The notes below the pieces were generated by a model. The model saw only the letters and a program-made list of their open reading frames with translations, was not told where the DNA came from and made no database searches. Both the position numbers and the translations under genes were made by a program. From contig JANQAK010000003.1 in the NCBI GenBank assembly GCA_024707075.1, positions 310,001 through 374,000 of the forward strand: a stretch of DNA of 64,000 nt, given 5' to 3'. Source of the DNA: Afipia sp. (GTDB taxonomy: Bacteria > Pseudomonadota > Alphaproteobacteria > Rhizobiales > Xanthobacteraceae). This document shows positions 34,356-42,152 of the stretch, one piece after another. Each line of letters starts with the position of its first letter. The stretch's first letter is position 1.

Positions 34356-35434
34356 CGCGAGGTCGTCTCATCAACCGGCGGATAAAGGTGAACATCGCCG
34401 CAGTAGTCGACGATACGATATTGCCGCTCCGCGTCTTCACTTCTCCGCGACAGATACTGCGGTCCGACCGGCGCCTTGCCGTGGCCGCCCGGAATGTCGA
34501 GCACGTAATCCGGCTGACACAGGCCCGACACGCGCCCGCGCAAGTGCCGCATCAGCTTCTGCCCTTCCTCCAGCGTCGTCCGCAGATGTGCGGTGCCCGG
34601 CGCGAGGTCTCCGTGATGCAGGTAATAGGGCTTGATCCGGCATTCGACAAAGGTGCGCATCAATGCTTCCAGCGTCGCAGCGTTGTCATTGACGCCGCGC
34701 AGCAGCACCGACTGGCTCACCATCGGAATGCCGGCATCGATCATCCGCGCGCATGCGGCCCGCGCCTCGACCGTCAGTTCGCGCGGATGATTGGCATGCA
34801 GCGCGACCCATGTCGTTGCGCCGCTGACCTTCAGAGCCGCGACAGTTTCGTCCGCCACCCTTGAGGGATCGGCCACCGGCACGCGGGTGTGAATGCGGAT
34901 GATCTTCACATGATCGATCGCGGCGAGATCGCTCATGATCTCCTGCAACCGGCGCGGCGACAGCATCAGCGGATCGCCGCCGGTCAGGATCACTTCCCAT
35001 ATCTCCGGGTGGTTGCGGATGTAATCCAGCGCGCTCGCATAAGCGTCGTTGGAAAGGGCGGTGTCCTTCCCCGGCCCCACCATTTCGCGGCGGAAGCAGA
35101 ACCGGCAATACACCGCGCAGACATGCACCAGCTTGAACAGCACGCGATCCGGATAACGATGCACGATGCCGCTCACCGGAGAATGGGGGTGATCGCCGAT
35201 GGGATCGGCGTTCTCGCCGGATTGCGTCACCAGTTCGTCGGCGGACGGGATATACTGCCGCGCGATCGGATCGTTCGGGTCCGACGCGTCGATAAGCGCT
35301 GCGACGTCCGGCGTTACGGCCACCGCATAGCACGCGGCAACCTGCTCCAGCGCAGGCAAGGCGTCCGGCGAGACCAGTCCGCGACTGGCGAGTTCAACCG
35401 GGGTCCGTATGGTCGTGACGACCCGCTGGTTCAT
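34352..35434 (-). CDS. epmB: EF-P (R)-beta-lysylation enzyme EpmB, radical SAM
   Basis: 360 residues from ATG 35434 (MNQRVVTTIRTPVELASRG). The radical SAM cluster motif CAVYCRFC (CxxxCxxC) follows KLVHV; VILTGGDPLMLSPRRL, KPYYLHHGDLAPGTAHLR and CQPDYVLDIPGG are typical of lysine 2,3-aminomutase-like EpmB. It converts lysine to beta-lysine for modification of elongation factor P. Overlaps epmA by 4 bases (ATGA). Confidence 0.93.
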   Translation of the reverse strand: MNQRVVTTIRTPVELASRGLVSPDALPALEQVAACYAVAVTPDVAALIDASDPNDPIARQYIPSADELVTQSGENADPIGDHPHSPVSGIVHRYPDRVLFKLVHVCAVYCRFCFRREMVGPGKDTALSNDAYASALDYIRNHPEIWEVILTGGDPLMLSPRRLQEIMSDLAAIDHVKIIRIHTRVPVADPSRVADETVAALKVSGATTWVALHANHPRELTVEARAACARMIDAGIPMVSQSVLLRGVNDNAATLEALMRTFVECRIKPYYLHHGDLAPGTAHLRTTLEEGQKLMRHLRGRVSGLCQPDYVLDIPGGHGKAPVGPQYLSRRSEDAERQYRIVDYCGDVHLYPPVDETTSR

Positions 35435-36501
35435 GGCCCGTCCTCTGGCGGCGGTGTCCACACCACCTGATCAATCCGCGTTGCGCCGCTCGCCAGCATC
35501 ACCAGACGGTCGAAGCCCAGCGCCACACCGCAGGCTTCCGGCATCTGCGTCATCGCCGCAAGGAAGTCCTCATCGAGCGGATAGCGTTCGCCGTAGCGCC
35601 GCTCTTTCTCGTCCATTGCCGCGATAAAGCGCGACCGCTGTTCGCCGGCATCGATCAACTCGCCGAAACCGTTCGCAAGCTCGACGCCGCAGGCATAAAC
35701 CTCGAAACGCTCGGCGACCCGCGGATCGGACGGCTTCGCGCGCGCCAGCGCGGACTCCGGCGCGGGATACTCATAGAGGATCGTCAACCGCCCCTGCCCC
35801 AGATGCGGCTCGACATGCTCGACCAGCACCTTGCTGAAAATATCGGACCATGTGTCGTCGTCGGTGATGCGAACACGATCGGTAGCCGCTGCGGCCAGCG
35901 CCTCGCGATCCGCCTGCCCGTGCGGAATCGTGGCGAGCAGATCGATCGCGGCGAAACGCGTGAATGCGTCGGCGACGGTCAGCAGGTCGGGTTCCGCGAA
36001 CGGATCGGCGACCTTGCCGCGAAACGCGAATGTTCCGATGCCGGTGGTCTGGGCCGCCTGCGCGATGACGACGACGCTATCGGCCATCACGGCCTCATAG
36101 CTTTCATTGGCGCGATACCATTCCAGCATGGTGAATTCCGGCAGGTGAAGCGGACCGCGCTCGCGATCCCGGAACACGCGGGCGAACTCGACGATCTTGG
36201 TCTCGCCCGCGGCCAGCAGCTTCTTGCAGGCGAATTCCGGCGAGGTCCGTAGAAAGTATTTCAATTTGTCGCCGGAGGCCGAGGTCAGATCGGCCGACGG
36301 GGCATGAAGATGCGTCTCGTTGCCCGGCGATTTCTGGAGGATTCCGGTCTCGACCTCGGCGAATCCCTCGTCCTCGAACCAGTCCCGCAAGGCCCGTGAA
36401 ATCGCGCTCCGCGCCTGCAAAAACGGCTTGCGGTCCAGATGGCGCTCAGGCGTCCACCAGGGCGACTGTTTCTGCCCCTCGGTCATGGGCGAAATGCTCA
36501 T
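35431..36501 (-). CDS. epmA: EF-P lysine ligase EpmA
   Basis: About 356 residues from ATG 36501 (a TTG at 36534 is an alternative). Class-II lysyl-tRNA-synthetase-like catalytic core without an anticodon domain: FLRTSPEFACKKLLAAG, RDRERGPLHLPEFTMLEWYRA (motif 2), GFGELIDAGEQRSRF, and GVALGFDRLVML (motif 3). EpmA attaches beta-lysine to EF-P. efp itself is not in the window. This is the last host gene before the prophage. Confidence 0.92.
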   Translation of the reverse strand: MSISPMTEGQKQSPWWTPERHLDRKPFLQARSAISRALRDWFEDEGFAEVETGILQKSPGNETHLHAPSADLTSASGDKLKYFLRTSPEFACKKLLAAGETKIVEFARVFRDRERGPLHLPEFTMLEWYRANESYEAVMADSVVVIAQAAQTTGIGTFAFRGKVADPFAEPDLLTVADAFTRFAAIDLLATIPHGQADREALAAAATDRVRITDDDTWSDIFSKVLVEHVEPHLGQGRLTILYEYPAPESALARAKPSDPRVAERFEVYACGVELANGFGELIDAGEQRSRFIAAMDEKERRYGERYPLDEDFLAAMTQMPEACGVALGFDRLVMLASGATRIDQVVWTPPPEDGP

Positions 36502-36534
36502 TTCCGCCGCAAAATGCTGGCTTTGGAGCGACAA

Positions 36535-36845
36535 ATCAGTATTTTGAGCATACCCACCTAAACCATTGATATATTTGGAAAGTGACTCGCGAACAGACGT
36601 GAACGGAACGGGAATTTTCGGCTATTGACTTACCGTAGGCTTACCAAGGATTGACGCCGACAGCAAAAAGCGTTGTTCTTCGTTCGTTCATGGATACCGA
36701 ACCGCCATGCCCTCCTCCCCGCTCTCCAAAATCCTGAACGAACGACGCCTCGGATTTGTTGCGGAGCATGGGCCTAAGCGCCGGCCGGTGAAGCGATGAG
36801 GATCCCATCCTTCTTTCGCTCCGGAAAATCGTGTTGATTTAGGTA
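36535..36845. other. Host-prophage junction region without a clear gene
   Basis: About 300 bases between epmA and the first phage promoter. It contains a perfect 11-bp inverted repeat, TCGTTCGTTCA (36680-36690) and TGAACGAACGA (36735-36745), an imperfect direct repeat of CTTACC near 36630-36650, and a 30-codon open frame (36707-36799, MPSSPLSKILNERRLGFVAE then HGPKRRPVKR) that may or may not be a gene. The left attachment site should lie here, but its core cannot be fixed without the other end. Confidence 0.4.
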
Positions 36846-36874
36846 TTGACAGATAGGACGGATAGTCCTATCTT
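36846..36874 (+). promoter_or_regulatory. Strong early promoter with embedded operator
   Basis: TTGACA (36846-36851), a 17-base spacer and TATCTT (36869-36874) make a near-consensus sigma70 promoter. A perfect inverted repeat, AGATAGGAC (36851-36859) and GTCCTATCT (36865-36873) around GGATA, fills the spacer and the -10 box, a textbook repressor site. It would drive the rightward genes starting at 36932. Confidence 0.75.
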
Positions 36875-36931
36875 GCATTCGTCGGCATAGGCCGATAGCG
36901 CGCCTCGGCGAAACAGGGGCGGAGACAAAAA

Positions 36932-37132
36932 ATGTTTTACGCAAAATATAGAACAGGCGGCGAGTTCTGGACGGCCCGTTTTTATTCGCGAACCGCTCGG
37001 GACCAGTTCGTAGCAGATAAGGGCGAAGACGCATTTCCAGTGCGCTCTAAAACTGCCAAGTTTGCTCCGGGCTCCGACCGCCACGTCACCTACGATCATC
37101 GCCGCGAAAATGGCGAATGGATGCCACTGTGA
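36932..37132 (+). CDS. Small phage protein, first of the early cluster
   Basis: 66 residues (MFYAKYRTGGEFWTARFYSR onward), basic and aromatic, no known family. It starts ~58 bases after the -10 box, with GGGGCGGAG upstream as ribosome site. Lower GC than host genes. Its stop overlaps the next start (GTGA). Confidence 0.6.
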   Translation: MFYAKYRTGGEFWTARFYSRTARDQFVADKGEDAFPVRSKTAKFAPGSDRHVTYDHRRENGEWMPL

Positions 37133-37389
37133 GCGACCAGAAAAAGAAATACCGCGAGAACGCCAAGAAGGCGCTCTCGCGAAAGACCTACATCACAAAT
37201 CAAGAGCACGATAACGGACTTATTGTCTGTCAGACTTATCGTGACCTGATTACTGATGATGAATTTTCTGCGATTAATTATCTCTGCATGGCCTTCGCTA
37301 ATGACGAGGGCCTTGATCGCGACCTTTACGAAACAGCCCTCGGGGCTATTCGGCGCGCGCGGGCGACAATCCACGCTGGAATGGCCTGA
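37129..37389 (+). CDS. Small phage protein
   Basis: 86 residues from GTG 37129, chosen because GTGA overlaps the previous stop; an ATG at 37117 is also in frame. Lys-rich N-terminus (SDQKKKYRENAKKALSRK), then helical YRDLITDDEFSAINYLCMAF. No family recognised. Markedly AT-richer than the host. Confidence 0.55.
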   Translation: MSDQKKKYRENAKKALSRKTYITNQEHDNGLIVCQTYRDLITDDEFSAINYLCMAFANDEGLDRDLYETALGAIRRARATIHAGMA

Positions 37390-37392
37390 CAA

Positions 37393-37635
37393 ATGACCAG
37401 CCTCGCCAGAATGGAGGCCGCCGAGGTGCGCGCAGCGCGGCTGTCGATGGGCTTATCGGCTTCGCAAGCAGCCGAGATAGTTGGTCTCAGTGAAGGCGCT
37501 GCGTGGCGACGCTGGGAGCGTGATGGTGTTACCGGCGCAGGTGCAATCTTGCTTCGCGCGCTAACGGACAGCGCAGCGGTGCGCCGATATTTCGGCGTAA
37601 ACTTAGTGGCCGATACCACACGGAAATCCGGTTAG
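37393..37635 (+). CDS. Small helix-turn-helix phage protein
   Basis: 80 residues. RAARLSMGLSASQAAEIVGLSEGAAWRRWERDG (about 13-45) reads as an XRE/Cro-like helix-turn-helix with the recognition helix near SEGAAWRRWE. It follows the previous gene by 3 bases. It could bind the operator at 36851-36873 or act elsewhere; untested. Confidence 0.6.
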   Translation: MTSLARMEAAEVRAARLSMGLSASQAAEIVGLSEGAAWRRWERDGVTGAGAILLRALTDSAAVRRYFGVNLVADTTRKSG

Positions 37636-37637
37636 CC

Positions 37638-37793
37638 ATGACCATCCTCTCGTGGATCAAGCGCCACTCCCTCTCCCGCCACGCCGGCGACAAGGCGGCA
37701 GACGGCCCCACAGCGATCGCGCGGAAAAACGAACTGTCGGCATTCGACGCGGCGCGGGCGAGCAACATTATCGGCGGGGAGATCGTGAAGTAG
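37638..37793 (+). CDS. 51-residue phage protein
   Basis: ATG 37638 to TAG 37793 encodes MTILSWIKRHSLSRHAGDKA then ADGPTAIARKNELSAFDAAR and ASNIIGGEIVK. It begins 2 bases after the HTH gene stop and ends just before the terminator region, so it completes the early cluster. No family recognised. Confidence 0.5.
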   Translation: MTILSWIKRHSLSRHAGDKAADGPTAIARKNELSAFDAARASNIIGGEIVK

Positions 37794-37803
37794 CCCGCAA
37801 ACG

Positions 37804-37839
37804 ACAAAAGCCGCCGCCTCCAATCAAGGAAGCGGCGGC
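37804..37839 (-). terminator. Terminator of the late operon
   Basis: GCCGCCGC (37810-37817) and GCGGCGGC (37832-37839) pair perfectly; on the minus strand the stem is followed by TTTTGTCG. It lies just past the tRNA-Gly at the end of the leftward late transcript and faces the end of the rightward early genes. Confidence 0.7.
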
Positions 37840-37905
37840 CAAGTTTAGGGAGGCGTTGTCCGGAGACAACAGGCCGTGAGAACGGCCACCGGCCGAGACC
37901 GGTTA

Positions 37906-37980
37906 TGGAGCGGGCCGTGGGGATCGAACCCACCTGGTACGGTTTGGAAAACCGACGCCTTCCCAGGCAGCCAGACCCGC
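37906..37980 (-). tRNA. Phage-borne tRNA-Gly (anticodon TCC)
   Basis: Acceptor GCGGGTC pairs with GGCCCGC (one G-U); anticodon stem CGGT/ACCG with loop TTTCCAA gives anticodon TCC; T-arm GTGGG-TTCGATC-CCCAC is perfect; discriminator T and CCA are encoded. The outermost anticodon-stem pair is T-T. It lies 5 bases after the stop of a 22-codon gene and before the late terminator, inside the phage operon. It reads GGA/GGG codons. Confidence 0.92.
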
Positions 37981-37985
37981 AATTC

Positions 37986-38054
37986 TCAAATAGCTACCGC
38001 GATCAACGCGACCGCCCACAGCACCACGACGATGAAGCCGCGGCGGTTGATCAT
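37986..38054 (-). CDS. 22-residue membrane peptide
   Basis: ATG 38054 overlaps the previous stop (ATGA) and the frame encodes MINRRGFIVVVLWAVALIAV then AI: two Arg and one membrane helix. Position next to the lysis genes is compatible with a lysis accessory or regulatory peptide. The 4-base overlap is the main evidence that it is translated. Confidence 0.5.
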   Translation of the reverse strand: MINRRGFIVVVLWAVALIAVAI

Positions 38055-38464
38055 TTTGTTTGGAGCGCAAGAGGAACGCGCTGCCGGGCAACGACCTCGG
38101 GATACTGCGAGCATCCATACTCGAACGCCTCGCTTGATTGATCCGGCCAGCCGAAGCCATCGACGTATAGACCTGAGTTGGACGCGCGACGCTTATCACC
38201 TGAATTGTCCCACCAGAAGAACGCGTACCAGAATGACCGCGCGCCGCCGCACGTCCAGAAGACCTTTCCGTCATCGACGTCGGGATGCTTGCCGTTCTTG
38301 AGAAGACCGCCGTCCATGAGGCCAAGGTCCCAAGGACATGTAGCGGGCGGGTCCCATATCACCTTCCGCCCCTCATGCAGATAATGTCCCGGCGAGTTTG
38401 GCTTGCTGCATCCGAAATAGAGAGCGCGCTTTTGCGTTGCGACAATGATCTGCTTGTCACCCAT
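38051..38464 (-). CDS. Conserved phage protein of unknown function
   Basis: 137 residues from ATG 38464 (MGDKQIIVATQKRALYFGCS), an ATG inside the end of the preceding gene. Trp/Cys-rich: CPWDLGLMDGGLLKNG, VFWTCGGARSFWYAFFWWDNSG, EAFEYGCSQYPEVVARQR. The long upstream extension of the frame is a shadow. Similar proteins occur in Rhizobiales prophages, often near lysis genes; no function assigned. Confidence 0.6.
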   Translation of the reverse strand: MGDKQIIVATQKRALYFGCSKPNSPGHYLHEGRKVIWDPPATCPWDLGLMDGGLLKNGKHPDVDDGKVFWTCGGARSFWYAFFWWDNSGDKRRASNSGLYVDGFGWPDQSSEAFEYGCSQYPEVVARQRVPLALQTK

Positions 38465-38993
38465 GCGGATTGACCACCGCGAATCCTGCGAGCGATCTGA
38501 CATGCAGACGCGTTCGACGGCCGCCGCTATTCGCATCATAGGCCAGAACCTTTCCGTCCCCGAGCACCTGCTTGATGACGAACACATGGCCCCGACGCGC
38601 CGCGACCATGCCGGGCGCCGGTGAGGTCCGTGGGAACGCCAGCCAGTTCGCCGCCAGCCAGAGCGAGCGGATCGGACGGCCGAACACTTCCACCGCAGCC
38701 CCGCAGCCACAGAACGCCCTGCGCGGGCAACCCGGCGGGTGCGGCAGAACCGTGGCCTGGATTCCGCTCAAGAACGACCGTTGCGTCTCGCCCGGAGCCA
38801 GCGGTCCGCCGAATTCGACGTTTCGGTATCGGTCGGCGCGGGCGGATGCCGCCGGTTTTGAGGCGCCGACGCACGGCCAGTCGATGTTGCAACGGGGATG
38901 CAGGTCCTTGGCGTCCGCAAACAACGACGAACCGACAAGCGCGATGAATGCGAGCGCGCCAAGAAGCGCGCCCGTTACGATGTAACGGATCAT
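38457..38993 (-). CDS. Exported CHAP/NlpC-like protein
   Basis: 178 residues. Signal peptide MIRYIVTGALLGALAFIALVGSSLFADA, then RRAFCGCGAAVEVFGRP, LWLAANWLAFPRTSPAPGMVAARRGHVFVIKQV and YDANSGGRRTRLHVRSL. The Cys-Gly-Cys-Gly-Ala start, the FPR.SPAPG.VA..GHV strand with His, and DxNSGG resemble cysteine amidases of the CHAP/NlpC type. A cell-wall role during lysis is plausible; family assignment is tentative. Confidence 0.6.
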   Translation of the reverse strand: MIRYIVTGALLGALAFIALVGSSLFADAKDLHPRCNIDWPCVGASKPAASARADRYRNVEFGGPLAPGETQRSFLSGIQATVLPHPPGCPRRAFCGCGAAVEVFGRPIRSLWLAANWLAFPRTSPAPGMVAARRGHVFVIKQVLGDGKVLAYDANSGGRRTRLHVRSLAGFAVVNPHG

Positions 38994-39019
38994 GGATAGT
39001 CCTTTCGGTGATGGAAGGG

Positions 39020-39319
39020 TTAGGAATATTCCTTGTCGATGCCGCGCGCGCCTCGGATGAAGCCGTCGCCATGACGAAGGTCTCGGACGTCGCGCTCGAC
39101 ATTGGTGAGGCGCGTGTCGGTGTTATCCAGCCGGGTTTCTGCCACGGCCATCTTGGTCAGAATGTCGCCCATCTTTTTGATCTCGACTTGTATCGAGGCC
39201 ACGTCGCGTTGAAGCACTGATACTGTGTTCCGCATCGAGACCAGCACCAGCATGCCCCCGCCAGCAATGGCGAGGACTTGAATGATGCTGCCGACCGAGA
39301 TGGTCCAATCAATCTGCAT
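39020..39319 (-). CDS. Small membrane protein with coiled coil
   Basis: 99 residues from ATG 39319 (MQIDWTISVGSIIQVLAIAG). One N-terminal membrane helix followed by a coiled coil (LQRDVASIQVEIKKMGDILTKMAVAETRLDNTDTRLTNVERDV). It lies 15 bases after the holin-like gene and resembles small accessory proteins found beside holins. Function inferred. Confidence 0.6.
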   Translation of the reverse strand: MQIDWTISVGSIIQVLAIAGGGMLVLVSMRNTVSVLQRDVASIQVEIKKMGDILTKMAVAETRLDNTDTRLTNVERDVRDLRHGDGFIRGARGIDKEYS

Positions 39320-39333
39320 TCCGAGATTCCCAG

Positions 39334-40251
39334 CTATCGTTCGCGACGATTGAAAAACATTTGGCCGACCGCCATGACGGAGCCAGTTCCGAAGATGCCG
39401 GCGAGGATCACGCCGGACCAATCAGCGACTAGACCTGTGATGGTCGGGGTGAAGCCTGGGCGACCGTAGAGCCACGGGCAGAGAATGTTGTCCCAGATGA
39501 CCACCTTCCATTCGTAGGCGATCCACGGCAGCGCAAACCCGCCGACGAGGCACATTAGAAACTTGCTCTGAGATACGGCCTTCAAGAACTCGACTCGGGT
39601 CTGGCCTTCGGCAACGACGCCGGAGACCAAGGCTTTCGCAACATTCACGTCACCGCCAATTCGCGCCGTCGTGATCTGAACCTTGGCGTCGTAATACTTG
39701 GAGACGAAATTGTTGATGCCGCCGGTGATCGCCGGGATAGCCTGAAAGAATGCGAGGATGGCTGTGATCATGATCAGCCTCCCCTTCGCCGCTTCGACCA
39801 CCGCGACGGCCTCCACCTTGGCGGTGTTGGCCGCGACAAGCGCGTCCGCAATTTCCGGCGTGAGGTTCTTGTCCGCCACTGCAACAAGCTCAATCGGCTT
39901 CGTCGAGGTGTAGCGCAGCTTCTCGTCGAAATAGCCCATGAGCGAAATCGCCAGCGGGATAAGGTTGATCCCGAAGTAGACAAAGGGCTGATACTTCTCG
40001 GGGACGAACGGCATCAGCGGTGTGAGATCGATCGAGCCGATCTGCGTCAGCAGGGTCAGAACCGCGCCGACGACGATCTTGAGCCGCGCGAACAGGATCG
40101 TTTCCGATTTCTTGAACAGCAGGATTTCGATCGGCTCGACCCATTCGAAGAAACCTTCGGCCCACGGCTTCGACTTCAGCCACTCGCGGCCTTGCAGGGC
40201 GTACCAGAGCAGCACGCCGGTGATGACGGCCAGAACGAGCAGGATCTTCAT
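39334..40251 (-). CDS. Holin-like multi-span membrane protein
   Basis: 305 residues. Membrane helices near 1-18, 60-80, 90-110, 150-185 and 225-290. The C-terminal third (RVEFLKAVSQSKFLMCLVGGFALPWIAYEW ... DWSGVILAGIFGTGSVMAVGQMFF) resembles the 3-TM holins of gene-transfer agents. Longer than a normal holin, so it may be a fusion or a different membrane protein. Overlaps the muralytic gene by 4 bases (ATGA). Confidence 0.6.
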   Translation of the reverse strand: MKILLVLAVITGVLLWYALQGREWLKSKPWAEGFFEWVEPIEILLFKKSETILFARLKIVVGAVLTLLTQIGSIDLTPLMPFVPEKYQPFVYFGINLIPLAISLMGYFDEKLRYTSTKPIELVAVADKNLTPEIADALVAANTAKVEAVAVVEAAKGRLIMITAILAFFQAIPAITGGINNFVSKYYDAKVQITTARIGGDVNVAKALVSGVVAEGQTRVEFLKAVSQSKFLMCLVGGFALPWIAYEWKVVIWDNILCPWLYGRPGFTPTITGLVADWSGVILAGIFGTGSVMAVGQMFFNRRER

Positions 40252-40919
40252 GACGCGCCCCCGAGCTTCTTGAACAGCACCACGGCGGCAACGACGACGC
40301 CCGCGACGATGAAGGCGACCAGCCCGATCTCGGACCAGGTCCAGCCCTGCTGAGCCGCGACGGCCGCAGACCCGCCGGCGGCACTGGCGACCACAACCGT
40401 TGCCGTGGCAGCGCTCTTGACCGTGTTCGCCGTCGGAACTCCGGAGAAGACGCGCTTCTGTGCCGCGATCCAGTCCGCGTCCGGAGCGGGAATTGGCTTC
40501 CCTGCCTCATGAGCCGATTGCGCTTTCAGGAACGCGATGCCCATCGGGCCTTTCCAGAAGGCATCGTTCATGATCGTGTTTTCGGTCAGCCCCGGGACGC
40601 GCTGCTTGCAGTATGCGATGTAAGAAGCGACATTGTTGCCGCCCGACCATGTGTCGATGGCCTCGGCAAAGCGCTTGTTCTTGTATCTCGGCGATGAGCG
40701 CCACAAATCGAGTTGCGCGCAGATCCCCTGCACCCAAGTTGGGAAGACGGCGATGTTATTCCCCTGCCCGGTCCCGTCACTTAGATAGACGGTTTCCTTG
40801 CTCCCCCACTTGAGCGGGATGGCGCTATTCGTTGGCACCGTCCTGGACGCCGACGGCCGTTTTCCTGTACGGCCCCACATCGCGCCGGGGTTTTTGTAAC
40901 GAATTGATGCAGGCTCCAT
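40248..40919 (-). CDS. Membrane-anchored muralytic enzyme
   Basis: 223 residues. The N-terminal ~140 residues start MEPASIRYKNPGAMWGRTGK (the NPG-type opening of P5/lysozyme-like phage muramidases) and contain FPTWVQGICAQLDLWRSSPRYKNKRFAEAIDTWSGGNN and YCKQRVPGL. A linker and C-terminal helix (IGLVAFIVAGVVVAAVVLFKKLGG) would anchor it in the membrane. Likely degrades peptidoglycan at lysis. Confidence 0.65.
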   Translation of the reverse strand: MEPASIRYKNPGAMWGRTGKRPSASRTVPTNSAIPLKWGSKETVYLSDGTGQGNNIAVFPTWVQGICAQLDLWRSSPRYKNKRFAEAIDTWSGGNNVASYIAYCKQRVPGLTENTIMNDAFWKGPMGIAFLKAQSAHEAGKPIPAPDADWIAAQKRVFSGVPTANTVKSAATATVVVASAAGGSAAVAAQQGWTWSEIGLVAFIVAGVVVAAVVLFKKLGGAS

Positions 40920-41039
40920 TTTGGATTCTCCATAGGTTCGCGGCCCGCGAGGGCGGGCTGGGGGTTGGCGCGATGTTCTCAGGGGTTATTGCGGCGCGGG
41001 AGATATTGCCGACGCGGCGCGGCGTGCTATGCTCAGCGG

Positions 41040-41258
41040 ATGAAAGTCGCGCTCAACAAGATCAGTTTTGAGAAGAAGGTTTTGAAAGAACCTTCGGTTT
41101 TTCGGAATGCGATATTCGAGATCGAACGCCACCGCGCTTATGGCAACAAATTGCGCTGGACGCAGGCGCTATTGCTGCGCCTGTTCACGACAGGAAAGTT
41201 TCCGGCTACGGATACGGCTCGTAATAAAGAACCAGCCAAGCCACATCAACATTCGTGA
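41040..41258 (+). CDS. Possible counter-oriented small gene
   Basis: 72 residues from ATG 41040 (MKVALNKISFEKKVLKEPSV onward), basic, no known family. TTGCCG and TATGCT 16 bases apart end about 7 bases before the ATG, so a leaderless message is possible. It runs against the late operon and overlaps the end of the tail gene by 53 bases. The 286-base gap it fills has no minus-strand gene. Confidence 0.35.
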   Translation: MKVALNKISFEKKVLKEPSVFRNAIFEIERHRAYGNKLRWTQALLLRLFTTGKFPATDTARNKEPAKPHQHS

Positions 41259-42138
41259 TTGTATGAGCGCCGGAGTTGCGGTTGCCGCGCTCGGTCGTCA
41301 TCAGGATGCCGTCGCTGAAACTGACGCCGCCGTGCAGTTCGAGCAGATCAAGCGCCATTGTTGCCGATCCCGGCAGCACAACGCCTCTGGATGTGTTTGC
41401 CATCCAGTCATTTGCTTGGAGGCCAGAGACGAAATAGCAACTGCTGGTGAAGTAGTCCTCCATACCAGACGTGTCGTATTGCGGACTGACGCCATGCCCC
41501 GGAACGAGGCCGTCAAGGTACATGACTGGATTGACTTCCAAGAACGACAGATCAGAACCGAACGCATAGCAGAGACTATGGAAAACGACCGTTCCGGAAT
41601 TCCCCGCCGGGAGATCGAGATACCTGACCGCGCGGCCTTCCTGCTGCGCTGGCGTCACGCCGATCATGCGGTTCGCGAATGTGCGACCAGATGATCGCAG
41701 CTTGTACGGCTGCGATACGCCAGTGCGATAAGACGCGATTGACCAGATAGCCGTCGGCTGGGTTAAGGTAGCCGTATAAGTAATTCTAACGCTCGACTTG
41801 AACGGGATCGGGTATCGGAATGTCACGGTGGGGAATGCTGTTCCTCCCGTCTCAAAGGCAATATTCTTCATGCTGAATTTTGCTGGCGATGTGCTGACGC
41901 CATGACCAAGGAATGCACCAACATCCGTTGTCACGCTCGGCGTGGCTTCACCGTCAACGTAGACATTCAGGATGCCATCGCGACCTGCGCCAACGTCTTG
42001 GATCACCCACCAAAGGCTTTCAACATATCCAGGTATTCCGGGCGAGGCATTGAGCAGATCAACCGTAGCCCCCGCCGCAACTGGCACAGCCTCAAGAACT
42101 GAGGTCTTTATGTTGCCTTGAGCAAAGTTCAAAATCAT
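41206..42138 (-). CDS. Tail-associated protein (possible fibre or receptor-binding)
   Basis: 310 residues, beta-rich, Ser/Thr/Gly-rich, opening MILNFAQGNIKTSVLEAVPVAAGATVDLL. No motif recognised. Position directly after a large fibre-like gene and before the lysis genes suggests a distal tail or receptor-binding part. Confidence 0.55.
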   Translation of the reverse strand: MILNFAQGNIKTSVLEAVPVAAGATVDLLNASPGIPGYVESLWWVIQDVGAGRDGILNVYVDGEATPSVTTDVGAFLGHGVSTSPAKFSMKNIAFETGGTAFPTVTFRYPIPFKSSVRITYTATLTQPTAIWSIASYRTGVSQPYKLRSSGRTFANRMIGVTPAQQEGRAVRYLDLPAGNSGTVVFHSLCYAFGSDLSFLEVNPVMYLDGLVPGHGVSPQYDTSGMEDYFTSSCYFVSGLQANDWMANTSRGVVLPGSATMALDLLELHGGVSFSDGILMTTERGNRNSGAHTITNVDVAWLVLYYEPYP

Positions 42139-42152
42139 GATCGTTCTCTCTG

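Noticed and set aside
37906-37980. tRNA-Gly as the prophage attachment site
   Set aside because: Phage genes lie on both sides and the tRNA is embedded in the late transcript, so it is better explained as phage cargo.
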